From the NCBI GenBank assembly GCA_023678885.1, contig CM042994.1, forward strand, positions 19,439,073 to 19,503,072: a DNA stretch of 64,000 nucleotides. Reading direction: 5' to 3'. Source of the stretch: Pogostemon cablin. Taxonomy: Eukaryota > Streptophyta > Magnoliopsida > Lamiales > Lamiaceae. The number at the start of each line of letters is the position of its first letter. Position 1 is the first letter of the stretch. Shown in pieces: positions 22,648 to 34,069 of the stretch. The position numbers and the translations under genes are program-made. The notes beneath the pieces were generated by a model. That model saw only the letters and a list, made by a program, of their open reading frames with translations. It searched no databases and was not told where the DNA came from.

Positions 22648-23712
22648 TATAACAAAAATTTGTATTTAAAATAAAATAAATACAAATTGGGGTACAATGA
22701 TAATTTAGACAGTTTTAATTTAAAGAGTATTTAAGCGAGTTACAAATTTCAATCAATCTCTGATTCTTCTCTCGAACCAATTTGGTTTGGCTTGACTTTG
22801 ACTTATTGATTTGTGCTGACTTGACTTGACTTTGACTAGAGTGTATATTGACTGTATGTTGAGCCGGAACTTTGGTTGAAGGTTGTCCGAGCTTGGATGT
22901 ATAGTCTTATGACGTTGATCCGGAGGCGTTGATTGGGATTGAACATTGACTAGAGAGCTTTCTGCTTGAGAGGTCTGTTGATTAGGAGAACGCCGGATGG
23001 AAATGTCTTAGCACCTTAATCTCTTATCGGAGGTAATTGACTGAAAGAACGCTGGATCGGAGGGGCTTGGCATCTTGATCTTTAATGAGAGGCGGTTAAT
23101 TGGAAGAACATTGGATTGGAGGAATTTGGCACCTTAATCTCTGATCGGAGGCTGTTCTTAACTTGAAAAATTGGAAGGGAGGCTGGACTTTCGTCTTTGC
23201 TCGTGTTCTTCAAATCTCTTCAGGTGTCTGAGTGTGTCTATAATGAATGCAGTAGGGCTCCTTATACAGGTGGAGGATAAAGAAGCCCCATATATAATTC
23301 GCAGTCTGATTGGTCCAGAGTTGATTTGTTCACCTAATTTGCAGGCTTGGGCCTTTTCATCTATAACGCAGTTTGATTGGTCAATATTCGATTTGACCTA
23401 ATTCTGCAGGCTTAGGCTTCCACTTGTTTAGACTTTTAGTCAGGCTTATTTGTCTTTAGACCAGATTTAATTTATCTGGGCTTATTTGACTTGGGTCAGA
23501 CCTTTAACTTGGGCTTATCTGACTTGGGTCGTGCCTCATTTAATTCAAGTCTCATTTAATTTGTTGGGTCTAAATTAATTATCAATTATTTATTAATTTA
23601 TTTTTGAAATTAATTTATTTAAATTATAAAATAAATATAAATTAATCGATATTTTAATCAGAAAAATCCATGTAACACTAATTTATTGGATCGTAAATTA
23701 TAACTGCTTATA
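22648..23712 (-). repeat. Element D 5' LTR
   Basis: About 1.07 kb, aligned with the 3' LTR along its length. TATA region 23269-23280 (minus CCTGTATAAGG). GAGAT follows at 23713-23717, equal to 5021-5025. Confidence 0.87.
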
Positions 23713-23717
23713 GAGAT

Positions 23718-24080
23718 GATACACCAAAATGTTACAGAGAATCCGAATCACAAATTCTATTGTACATGAGGGATATTCGTACATATATCATTACAAATTT
23801 TAAAATTTGTGATAACACCGGCAATTTGATGATGACATTTCATCATTTCCAGCTAAGCTTCCACAATTGCATCGTGCTTAAACAATCAAAAGATTTTGTT
23901 TCAAATAAGAGTGGTCACATCTTAATATATATATAAAAGCAAAATAAATTCAATCATGACCATCTATTTCTAAAATAAATTTTAGTCATCCATTAAAATA
24001 ATTAAATAATTATAATTTCGATATTTTCAAATTAGGAAATAATTTAGTAAAATTCTTAATCCCAATTCAAATGTAGCCCT
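23718..24080. repeat. Right flank of D with one satellite-like unit
   Basis: 23938-24055 (TTCAATCATGACCATCTATTT ... TTTTCAAATTAGGAAATAATTTA) is one diverged copy of the unit arrayed at 26160-26840. The rest is AT-rich without features. Confidence 0.6.
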
Positions 24081-25894
24081 TGTTGAGTAATATTTCTACC
24101 TAGATTTTAGCGTCTTTTTATATGTATTATAGTGTTATTTTATCTGTATTTATGTGCTATTTGGTTGTGTTTTTTGTTTTTATGGAAATATGTGTGAATG
24201 AGCTTAAACATATAATTTTTAGGTAAAAATGGATTCTAGACGCGATAAGAAAGATTTTGGAAAAAACGGAGCTTAATTCGGAGTTGAAACGAGGGAGAAT
24301 GAGTCAAACTAAGCAAAATACTGAAAAACGCATGTTCGACTTGTGTAATTTTTCTGTACTGTTGTAGAGCTCAAAACTAGAAGTGTGGTGCATGGTTGGA
24401 AAGCCACAGAAAAGAGGATCATTTTGGTATAAGAAACACTTCAATCGGAGCCCAAACGAGAAAGTTATGATTGAAATGGTGACATCGCGCAAGCTATTCC
24501 TACTCAGCACGGTTGTGCTACTTTGCATGACTTGTTACACCTTCAAATATTGGAAGTTTTATTAGATCTTTATAGAAAGCCAAGGAAAAGAGGATTGCGT
24601 GAATGCAAGAATCATCCAAATCGGATTTCGGATGTGAAAGTTATATGCGAAACGGTGACACTGCGCTACACCAACCCGAACTTGACCCGAATTCGACCTG
24701 AGCTCGGCCCAAAGTCAATTCTATGATTAGAATGTGTTCTAGAAGGTTCAAAGGGATAAAAACACCCATTTTGGAGTGTAAATATCAGTAGGGATCAGAT
24801 CCACACACATTTTACGCCACATTTTCACACACTAACTCTATTCCATCCATCTCCATACCCTTCATCCATCTAATTCACTTGATCCCCTCCATCAAATCCA
24901 CCATCCAAGTGATCAAGGAAGTAAGGGAGAGTGAGATCACAAGAAGAAGAAGAAGATCTCCATTGAAGACCTTTAAAGGGGGAATCTAATTCTAATTTTG
25001 TGACATTCTTTATAGTTGATCATGGTTTGTAAGGATTTTAATGTCTATGTTGAATTTCTTGTGACTATGAAAGGCTAATCTCCATTGTGAGATTAGCTCC
25101 ATGATTGGTGTTGGATAATTTAGGTTTTATGCAAATTGATTTTTATCGTAATTGGGCATTTGTGCTATTTCTAACATAGATGTGAATTGCTTGATGTATA
25201 TGTATGATTTGTGTAATTAATTGTCATGGGCATGTGATTAGATTAAGAAATCAATTATGTGTTTAGGATAGTTCATTGAATCATTTCATCATACACTTCA
25301 TGTGCATTAATTTAAAATGAGATAGAGATATCCTTCTAGATTTAGAACCCTTTGATAGAATATTTGATTAACTTAATCGAGAGATTGGTTGATTAGGTGA
25401 GGAGAACCAAGCCATTAGTGAATTCATAGTACCTTAAAAGGGAATATTGTCTATGATTTAGTACCTCATTAGGGAACTGTAGAGTAATTAGTATCTAGTG
25501 GGAGGTGTTCGCTATGATCTCGATCCTAAGTGCTTTTGGGAGTCTTATTGAGTGCCTACATCCTATCCGTCTCGAGAGAGAGTTTAGGTGGAATTAGTGA
25601 TCGCTTCTATGCCTTGTCCATGAGAGATTGGAATTAATTGCATATTTTCTTTATTGTCTATACGATGATTGTAGTTAATCTCATCCTTGCATCATTTGGA
25701 ACCAATTCATCTTTTATTCGTTTTATCATTTATTTCTTGCATTAGTGTAATTGCATTTATTTGCATCATATCCTCCCTATTCCGTCGTCCTTATAAAATC
25801 ACGATAAACTTGAGATCGCTTAAACTCTAGTGACTTCCTCTCTGTGGTTCGATAAATTCTTTAATTGCTCATCCCGACTACAAATGGCCAATCA
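24081..25894 (+). mobile_element. Solo LTR, family C (relative of element F)
   Basis: TGTTGAGTAATATTTCTACC ... GGCCAATCA flanked by a perfect GCCCT duplication (24076-24080 and 25895-25899). It aligns with the reverse complement of F's LTRs: ACCTAGATTTTAG near the start, TGAGATCGCTTAAACTCTAG and GGTTCGATAAATTC at the end. No internal sequence, so it arose by recombination between LTRs. Confidence 0.9.
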
Positions 25895-25899
25895 GCCCT

Positions 25900-26155
25900 T
25901 CACCTATATAAGGAGCCCTTCTCCATTTATTCCAAACACACCGAGAGCGAATCTCTACGAAGATCAAAGACTTCAGAGTTGTCAGAATAGTTCTTCGAAT
26001 TCTTCAATAAGAATCAACTCAAGAACGGAATACATTTGGGATTCAGGTTTTAAATTCCCAGATTAAGCTTCTACAGTGAAGTTTTCAGTGAACGGCCAAT
26101 AATCTGGGATTCATGTGCTAAGCCATCCGAATTTAAGCATTTTTAAGTCGAACAC
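25900..26155 (+). other. LTR-like or promoter-like fragment with a TATA box
   Basis: CCTATATAAGGAGCCCTTCTCC near 25909-25930 parallels the minus-strand LTR D promoter (CCTATATAAGGAGCCCTCCTCC). What follows (CTACGAAGATCAAAG) has only loose resemblance to LTR D downstream sequence. Probably a piece of a related LTR; both boundaries unclear. Confidence 0.4.
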
Positions 26156-26845
26156 CCAGTATAATAATTAAATAATTATAATTATGATTTTTTCAAATTA
26201 AGAAATAAGATATTAATTATTAAAAAATTAATAATATTTAATATAAATCCAATCCTAACCATCAATTTTTCAAATAAATCACAACCAAGAATAAACATCT
26301 ATTTCTCAAATAAATCTCAGTCACCCATTGAAATAGTTAAATTAAATAATTTTAATTATGACCTTTTCAAATTAGGTAATAATCAAATAATTATAATAAA
26401 TTCAATCCTGGCCCTGACCATCTATTTTTCAAACAAATCTCAGTCACCCATTAAAATAATTAAATTAAATAATTGTAATTATGATTTTTTCAAATTAGAA
26501 AATAATTAAATAATTATAATAATAGAAATAAGATAATTATGACTTTTTCAAATTAGGAAATAAGATATTATTTATTAAAAAATTAATAATTTTAATAATA
26601 AATCCAATCCTATAATAAATCCAATACTGGCCATCTATTTTTCAAACAAATCTCAATCATCCATTAAAATAATTAAATAATTATAATTATGAAATTTTCA
26701 AATTAAGAAATAATATATTTTTATTAAAATATTAATATTATTAAATATAAATACAATCCTAACCATCTATTTTTCAAACAAATCTCAACCACTCATTAAA
26801 ATAATTAAATAATTGTAATTATAATATTTTCAAATTAGGAAATAA
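26156..26845. repeat. AT-rich satellite-like tandem units
   Basis: About five diverged units of 110-190 bp: AATCCAATCCTGGCCATCTATTTTTCAAACAAATCTCAGTCACCCATTAAAATAATTAAAT, then AATTATGATTTTTTCAAATTAGGAAATAA (given as two consensus blocks). Unit length varies through an optional AT insert. One copy lies at 23938-24055 and a fragment at 26937-26980. Confidence 0.7.
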
Positions 26846-26860
26846 TTTAATGTTTCCAAA

Positions 26861-26934
26861 GGGTTTAGGGTTTTAGGGTTTAGGATTTAGGGTTTTAGAG
26901 TTTTAGGGTTTAGGATTTTAGAGTTTTAGGGTTT
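26861..26934 (+). repeat. Interstitial telomere-like repeat
   Basis: Degenerate tandem TTTAGGG/TTTTAGGG/TTTAGGATTTAGAG units, about ten in 74 bp, within the satellite-like unit array. Plant telomere repeat is TTTAGGG. Confidence 0.8.
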
Positions 26935-27189
26935 ATCTTAAACAAATCTCAGTCACTATTAAAATAATTAAATAATTATAAGGAATTATTACTTATAGGT
27001 ACAAATTATAAGATACGATTACTACTAGATACAATTATAAATTAAATTACTACCAGGTACAAAAGTATGCAGTGTAAAGTCTTAATTACCCTTTCATAAT
27101 AAGCTGGATAAGTATTCCAATCTGTAGCAAAAGAATTGGGGTGCAAGACTTCACCCCTCTTTTGAATGATATCAACCATATGATCCAAT
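26935..27189. other. AT-rich DNA
   Basis: Nothing recognised apart from a fragment of the satellite unit at its start and a few TACTA.AGATACAA-like short repeats near 27000-27060. Confidence 0.4.
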
Positions 27190-28290
27190 CTTGATCTTCT
27201 AAATTACTTTCTTTTACTGGACATCTGGGGCTAATCACTTCAAGGACCTATGGTATATTGTCATTCTTGTGTGGAATTTTTAGAATTCCTATTGTGGTGA
27301 CACATAAGATAGGGGCATTGATTCGTAGATTCTTGTGGGGTACGAAGAATAGTCCGGTGAGCTGGAAGGATATACTTCAACCTAAAAATGCAGGGGGGCT
27401 AGGGTTGAAGAACATTGTCACTTGGAACAAGGCTTTTTTGTCAGCAGCTCTGTGGGATGTTCATAGAGAGGCCTCATCTCTATGGGTAAAATAGATTCAC
27501 TCAATATATCTAACATCATATCAGTGGCGGACGGTTTCTTCCAAAGCTAATTCTACTTATTTATGTAGAACATTGATCGCCATTAGGAACTTGAGAGTGA
27601 GTGAGACAGAAGAAGAGGAAGGGGTGGTTAGTATTATGGAGATATGTTGTGAGAATGGAGCCTTCAAGGCGAGTCGCATATATGCACATCTGAGGAGCAG
27701 GTACATGGAGGACTCAAACTTTGTATATAAACAGATTTGGCACAAATGGATTGTGTAGAAATACAATTTCAGAATATGGTTGGTTCATAGAGAAAGAATT
27801 TCTATGAAGGATAGAGTTTGGTGCACGGAAAAAGATAAACGATGTAGCTTTTGCTTCGAACTAGAAACTACATCGCATCTCTTCTTCCACTGCCCTTATA
27901 CCAAACTAATATAGGAGGACGTTAGAAGACGGGTTAGATGGCGGAGAGAGAGAATCACCTCAGTAACTGATTCTTTCTATAAGATAATCACTAGTAGCAA
28001 CAACAAGGCCAGAAAGCTTCTTTTCATCACCTTTGCTACCATGATATACTACACATGGATGGAAAGAAATGCCTACATTTTGGCACGAGGATGTTATCTT
28101 CAAAACACATAGATGATATAATCAAACTTCAGATAGCATCTTTGTATTTAGATTCTTGATGTATTTTTGTTGGATTCACCATAGTTCTACGACATAGATA
28201 GGTTGGATAGTGTGGATGAGTCTTGTCTTCGCACTGTACGTAAGTACTTTGTAACTGTATTCAGTGAAATAACATTTATCAATTTTACTA
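27190..28290 (+). pseudogene. LINE (L1-type) ORF2 3' end: RT C-terminus and zf-RVT
   Basis: One plus-strand frame (phase of 27258) with three in-frame stops reads through the plant LINE ORF2 C-terminal region. RT thumb side: IPIVVTHKIGALIRRFLWGT, then VSWKDILQPKNAGGLGLKNI and NKAFLSAALWDV. The zf-RVT region follows: IWHKWIV, FRIWLVHRERISMKDRVW, then CSFCFELETTSHLFFHCPY and a WMERNAYI tail. Stops lie after LWVK (27492), HKWIV (27756) and TKLI (about 27912). Sequence before 27250 continues in another frame. 28150-28290 is probably the LINE 3' UTR (TTTGTAACTGTATTCAGTG). Endonuclease and the RT catalytic part are missing, as in 5'-truncated insertions. Confidence 0.85.
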
Positions 28291-28428
28291 ATAAGCTGAA
28301 TACATGATTCATAATTAGTTAGTTAGAAATTCACGTAGACTTGTTTTATTTAATATCCTATATTTTAGTTATCTCTCCTCAAATCAATCTATTTCTGGAA
28401 ATCTCCCTCCGGTGTGATTACATATCAG

Positions 28429-29906
28429 TAGGGGTGGGAAAATATGGCATACTAAAAATATCGATACTGTACTGAAATTTTTGGTATCCTATTTTACATA
28501 CTAATGTCGATACCAAAATATCGATATAAAGAAATCTCAGTATCTAAAAATATGTATCGTTACCAAATCCTAATTTTATACGGTGCCAATTTTTCTGTAT
28601 ATACCGTATCATACTGAAATACCGAAAAATAATTACATGCCAAAAATTTAATTTACTTAGTCATACCAAATCTGAAAACTAAATTTGGGCACATAAATTC
28701 AAAACATAATATTATAGAGAATTAAAAATAACAACAATTTGCTCTCTTAGTCATCCCCTAGTTCAACTGCAGCTTCCATCCTGAAAGAAAGAATAAATAA
28801 AATTTAAAAAAAAATACATATAGACAAAATTATAGTTATGTTTTGCTAATATCAGCACTAGTTAGTAACCAAAAAAGTGGATGCAATCAAGATCTATTAA
28901 TTAATTAATAAGATTTAGTTATTTGTTTACAAAATTAATGAGATTTAGATATGGTGGCTCATCTTATTAAACTTTAAACAGATAATATTCAGTAAATATT
29001 CTATTTTTTAATTAATTAGGGGAAATATGAAAAGACTAACTTAATTTTTCTCTCGTTTCAGAATAAACATGTGAAGGAGTATTATTAGCTTTTAAGACCG
29101 AATCTTTTTCTAAGTTAAGTAAGTTTATTATTTAATGGATAAAATATTAGTGGATTACATACAGATCTAAAAATAATTTATTTATTTTTCCATTCAGATT
29201 TCTTATGAAAGGATAAAGAAAATCAGCATCCACCAAACAACAAACACAAATCAAACAGTGATAAAGATAAAAAGAAAACCCAAAAATATTTTGCATAAAC
29301 AAAAGAATTCATCTAAAGGATTTTATTTACAGATCTAAGAAATACATCACAAACTCACGCATAAACTTAATGATTTTTTAACAGATCTAAGAATATATCA
29401 CATAGAAACTTACTGGAAGCGAGAAGCCGAGATTGATCGGATTTGCAGCAACTCGAAATGATTTAGGAAGAGGAGTATCACAAGGGTTTGAAGTTTGAAA
29501 AAGAGGAAGAACTTTACGGCGAGATTTGTGAAATGTACTTGGGAGTCTGTAGTGTGTGTGCAATGTGGAATCAGTAATGTATTGTGATTTATGAAGCTTG
29601 GGTTGGAATATTAGTAAGAGTTAATGGGCTAGGCCCAGCTGCATATTATTTTTTAGCTTAGTATTATCTGGGCTGAGAGGCATAATGGGCCATAAATGGA
29701 ATTACACATAAAAAATAAAATAATAAAAATTATATATAATTTTTTTCGGTATACCAAAATTTTAGTTCGGCAGATACCGATACCGAATAGATTTTTTTGT
29801 TACGGCGATTATACCGTACCGAAAATTTCAATATACCTAAATTTTGATATTTTTCGGTACGACAACATCGGCATACCGAGTTTTCAGTTTTTTTCCCCAC
29901 CCCCTA
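28429..29906. mobile_element. Non-autonomous hAT-like element
   Basis: Flanked by a perfect 8-bp duplication CATATCAG (28421-28428 and 29907-29914). Termini are TAGGGGTGGG and CCCCACCCCCTA. Both sides show subterminal inverted runs of GGTACGGTA/ACCGAAAAT-type sequence (28440-28640 and 29740-29890). The core has no transposase. 8-bp duplications and TAGGGGTG ends fit plant hAT elements. Confidence 0.8.
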
Positions 29907-29914
29907 CATATCAG

Positions 29915-30157
29915 AGTTGAAGTGTAGGAAATTGTTAGCTGCGGTAATTATCTCAATTTGAAATCACAAACATGTAAGTATTTGTTTAATTACCAATCAA
30001 TGGTTGTTTTCCTCTTTTGTTTATAATCTATTTCCTCATTTTTTGCGTAAAATGGTGTGAACAAATTTATTTAATTAATATGATTTTGAAATTCTATAAT
30101 TTATGAGGTATGTTAGTAATATTTTTCAAAATACAATTTTAATACTTTCTAATGTCT
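29915..30157. other. AT-rich DNA
   Basis: No feature recognised; it continues the sequence interrupted by the hAT-like element. Confidence 0.4.
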
Positions 30158-30700
30158 ACATTCTGTATGGTTACAAGTTTTATTTAATTCCATTATAAGA
30201 TTTTTATGAATACCAACGATTGATGTTCTCATCTGTGCGTTCTGTATGGTTATGTTGTTTTTGGAATATCATTATAAGATTTTCTTGAATAACAATTGTT
30301 GTTCTGATATATGCATTATGTGTGGTTACCTTATTTTCTAAATACCATTACAAGATTTTTTTCTGAATACCAGTTGTTGTTATTCTGATGTTTTCCTGAA
30401 TAACAATGGCTGTTCTGATGTATGCATTCTGTGTGCTTTCTATTTTGTTATGATTTTTCAGAAAATCATTACAATATTTTTCTGAATACCATTTTTATTC
30501 TAATTGGTGCATTCTACGGGGTTACGATTTTTCCGAAATACCAGTTTGAGATTTTTTCTGAATACCAACAGCTGTTCTGGTATGCTTTCTGTATGGTTAT
30601 TTTATTTTCTGAATACCGTTATAAGATTTTTTCTGAACAACAGTTGTTGTTCTGATAACGTTATATGATTTTTTCTGAATACCAATGGTTGCTTTTCTAA
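30158..30700 (+). repeat. Minisatellite of about 80-bp units
   Basis: Six or seven diverged units follow TGCATTCTGTGTGGTTAC, TTATTTTCTGAATACCATTA and AGATTTTTTCTGAATACCAA, then TGGTTGTTCTGATG. Each unit contains two CTGAATACCA words, so there is a half-unit periodicity of about 40 bp. Confidence 0.75.
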
Positions 30701-32151
30701 TGAAATTAAATATGTATAATTTGTTGTTCAGGTGCTTTGAGTGTATAGCTGGAGGCATTGAGGTGTTGAGCTATCCTTCGGTACGTGTTGATTTTAAAGT
30801 CTAGAATCTGTTCATGTCACAAATGGTAGATAACTGGATTCCCATGTACACACGTTGTTGTTGTGATTCGGAGACATGGATCTCCACACCTAGTCACATG
30901 ATTGAATATTTTTCAATTTGAAAATACCGGGAATGCAACTTGCACGATTTACATTCTATCCCCGAAACCTATCATCTAGAATTTGGGTCTAAAATTGAAT
31001 ATAGCACCCATTTTGAAACGCCTGCCGAGTCAACTGAAAAAAGTAGAATACCTTCCTATGGAGAATATTCTAAGAAAAAGAAGAAAGCACCCATTGAATG
31101 GTAATTATCCTTTTTTCTCTTACTTACATATCAGAGTTGTTCTTACCTTACTATTTGATCGATTTTTTCTTATTTTAATACAGAATTTTGAAAGTAGGGC
31201 AAACGCGAAAGTCTGCGCAATATTGAAGATGCCACCTCATTTTTTCTGTTATTTTTTTCCTTCAAATGCTTGTACACTATTTATTGGTTCATTGAAGATA
31301 CAGTTTGCATATGATTAATATGCATCTTTTATTTACATATGATGTTGAGTGGATATAACTTCTATTGAACACATCTATTGCTTATAACTCATTTTCTACC
31401 TCTCGAGTTGTATTGACGATATTATACATTTTAGAAGTGAAAGTTTGTCTTCATTTTACGTTTTAGGAATAAGAGTTGGATTATTGAGTTTGTGGATAGA
31501 GAAATTGATATTGCAAATAAGAATTCTTATCGACCCTTCAGGTGATATTCCAATGTTTTTATTCAAAAATATAGAATTTAATGAAATAATGTTGGCAATA
31601 AAAAAAATATAGAAGTGGAATGATGGATTAAGTTTGTAGTTTTTTTCATGCGAATTGAGTTATCTAAGTATGTTGAGAGAGAATTTGATATAAAATTGAT
31701 GGTTAGTGTGATTTATAGACATATAATACAAGAGTTAATGATTTTGTTGAAAAAAGTTAGAATTGAACACAAATCTCACACATAATGAATTGAATTCACT
31801 CATCTCACATTGGATTCAAGTTCAAAATTGAACTCAAATTGTATCAGTACTCATGACTTTGTATTTCACATATAAATTGAATACCAAATGTATTCAATTT
31901 AAGATATACACCGAATACACACTTCCATTTCAAATACCAACTCTGAATACCAAATAGAACAGTCCCTCTCTTTAACACGACAATAGAAGAAATTGAATAC
32001 ACATGCAGAATCATTTAACAAATTGGATATGCAAATCTAGTAGGAATTTTGAACGTTTACCAGGAATGGGTCTCAATTACTTGAATACAATGTATTCAAA
32101 GCCTTCAGCTGCTACCCATCATTGCCCTCTATAAAACCCTCGATGGAGTCC
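30701..32151. other. Possible decayed gene sequence, otherwise AT-rich
   Basis: Two short segments look exon-like. 30733-30780 is bounded by TTGTTCAG and GTACGTG. 30905-31097 has an open stretch with SKIEYSTHFETPAESTEKSR and YGEYSKKKKKAPIEW, ending at GTAATT. Another frame nearby gives FQFENTGNATCTIYI, faintly like the C-terminal strand of a plant B3 domain. No complete domain can be shown. 31760-32100 repeats GAATAC(C/A) words. Read as a gene relic at most. Confidence 0.25.
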
Positions 32152-33666
32152 TGATTAGCCATAAGTTGTAGTCGGGTTGACCAATTCAAGAATTTATCGA
32201 ACCACTGGGAGGTAGGTACTGGTGCTTAAGCGATATCATGTTTCTTGTAATTCTATAGAGACGAATCGTCAATGGATAGGTGTTCAAACAAGTAATAAAA
32301 TCAATCAAAGTAACAAGCAAGCAATGATCAACAAACAAGATAAATAAATGGATGAGTGGTTTTCCAAGTTAAGTAAAAGTGAGATTAACAACAATTAAGA
32401 AGTGAAAATCCTAGGATAAGTGCATCAAATTCATATGATCATGGGTATAAAACTAAGGGCCAATACTAAGTTCACCTAAGCTCCCTCTCGAGATGGATAG
32501 GATATGAATCTCAATTAGCTCAATGGATTGGTTCTCACTCAAACAATTCCAACTAGGTATTAAGCTTGAAATGAGAGTCCCTTCACACGATTAATCAATC
32601 TCTCGATCAAACCAATCAGATGTCCTATTAAAGAGTTCTAAATTCCAAAGGACTTCTCAATCTCTTTACAATTTATAATGCACATGGTGTGTATGACAAA
32701 ATGATTCAATTAATTATCCTAAATATGCAATTGACTTCTCAATCTAATCACATGTTTAAAACAACAAACCAAACAAATCATTATAAACAACAAGATTTAA
32801 AGCATCAATGATAGAAAATCAATTAACCCAATCAACATATGAATTTAAATACATAAATCTCAAAATTATCCAACAACTCTCATATTGCTAATCTCACAAG
32901 GGAGATTAGTCTACCATATTCAAAAGGAAATCAACATAGACATTAAGATCCTCACAAAATATGATAAACAATAAGGTTTCACTACAAAGTATGGATGAAA
33001 ACTCCCTTGAAGTGCTTCAATGGTGATGTCCTTCATTCCCTTGCAATTCTCCTCTCTTCCTTGCTTCTTTTCCTCAATTGGATGAATTTTTTGATGGTGG
33101 GATGATGGTAAATGGGATTGATGAAGAATGGATGAAGATGATGGTGTAAATTGGAGAAAATAGTGTGTGAGGTGTGTGCAGGGGTGAAACCCTTTGAAAT
33201 CTGATCAAATATTGAAGTATAGGGTATTTATACCCCTTGGGAAACTTCTAGAAGGATTCTGATATGTTTCTGACCCTGCAGCAACACGACTCGTGTGCTG
33301 CAACACGGTCACAGGTTGGGCGTGTAGGCATTTTGGATGTAAAAAATGGTCAAGGCTTACAGGGCCGTGTTGCACAACACGGCTCGTGTGCTACAACACG
33401 GCTAGCCGTGTTGGTGCAACCCTTATTTTTACAATTTTGTTTCAGCATGTTCTCCCTTGTTTTAACTCTGAATTGAGATCTGTTTTTCCTACGCCTTCCT
33501 TTTCGCATTTAGGATCTATTTTTCTTGAAAATCATGCCTTTAAGCTCATTCACACACATCTCCATAAAAACACAATACACAACCGAATAGTACACAAATA
33601 CGGATAAAATAATACGAAAACACACATAAAAAGACACCAAAATCTAAGCAAAAATATCACTCATCA
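32152..33666 (-). repeat. Family B LTR (3' LTR of a truncated element)
   Basis: TGATTAGCCATAAGTTGTAG ... ATATCACTCATCA, about 1.5 kb, is the reverse complement of the solo LTR 42391-43965. Minus-strand TATA box GTATAAATACC at 33224-33234. The ACACGGCTCGTGT-type palindrome cluster is at 33280-33425. A purine tract and family-typical internal sequence follow to the right. Confidence 0.87.
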
Positions 33667-34069
33667 CACTCCCAAACTTAAAGTATTGTGTGTCCCTGAA
33701 CAACGAAAATGATAAAACAAAGAGAGAGAAATTTTCACCTAGAAAAAGACTAAACAAACATAAGTAATAGGACATCAAAAGTAATAAGAACTACAAATCA
33801 TACTAAGTCATCCTACAACATTAGACTCATAACATGAAAAAATATTAACAAGTTCAATCAAAAGAAAATAAAGTGTAATGTAGTCCCTTTTTGGTCCAAG
33901 TCTCTCAATGAGATATCAATTTCACTCAACACTCTTTAAAGTAGGGTAAATCAACACTCATTAACCGATTGGCTTGACTCGCTATAAGCTTGCTCGTGGA
34001 CTACATTCACAGACCACCAAAGTTTCCATTAATGATCAAAAAGGTTTTTCATTAAGGAAATAATAGGCT
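33667..34069 (-). mobile_element. Remaining internal sequence of a family B element
   Basis: Starts with the purine tract (CACTCCCAAACTT) and aligns closely with the first 400 bp inside element F (58846-59250): CAACACTCTTTAAA, TTGACTCGCTATAAGCTTGC and CCACCAAAGTTTCCATTA. It stops at AATAATAGGCT, where an LTR A begins; F continues CTCTTTCGTAGGG. Gag, PBS and 5' LTR are missing. Confidence 0.82.

Larger units (their letters stand above)
5026..23712 (-). mobile_element. Element D: outer gypsy-like LTR retrotransposon of a three-level nest
   Basis: D is flanked by GAGAT at 5021-5025 and 23713-23717. Its left (3') LTR begins with TGT at 5026-5028, is interrupted at once by copia-1, and resumes at 19780 to end at 20833; the right (5') LTR is 22648-23712. 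The internal part is only about 1.8 kb (20834-22647). It carries a PBS, gag fragments and a tandem-repeat 3' untranslated region but no protease, RT, RNase H or integrase. The minus orientation follows from the PBS beside the right LTR, the purine tract beside the left LTR and the gag frame. D is the oldest of the three nested insertions because the other two lie within its LTR. Confidence 0.85.

Noticed and set aside
19775..23712. D as an independent element starting at 19777
   Set aside because: Its left flank TAAAT does not match GAGAT on the right; the match is found at 5021-5025 once copia-1 is removed.
28429..29906. Transposase gene inside the hAT-like element
   Set aside because: No open frame of useful length and no hATC dimerisation motif was seen.
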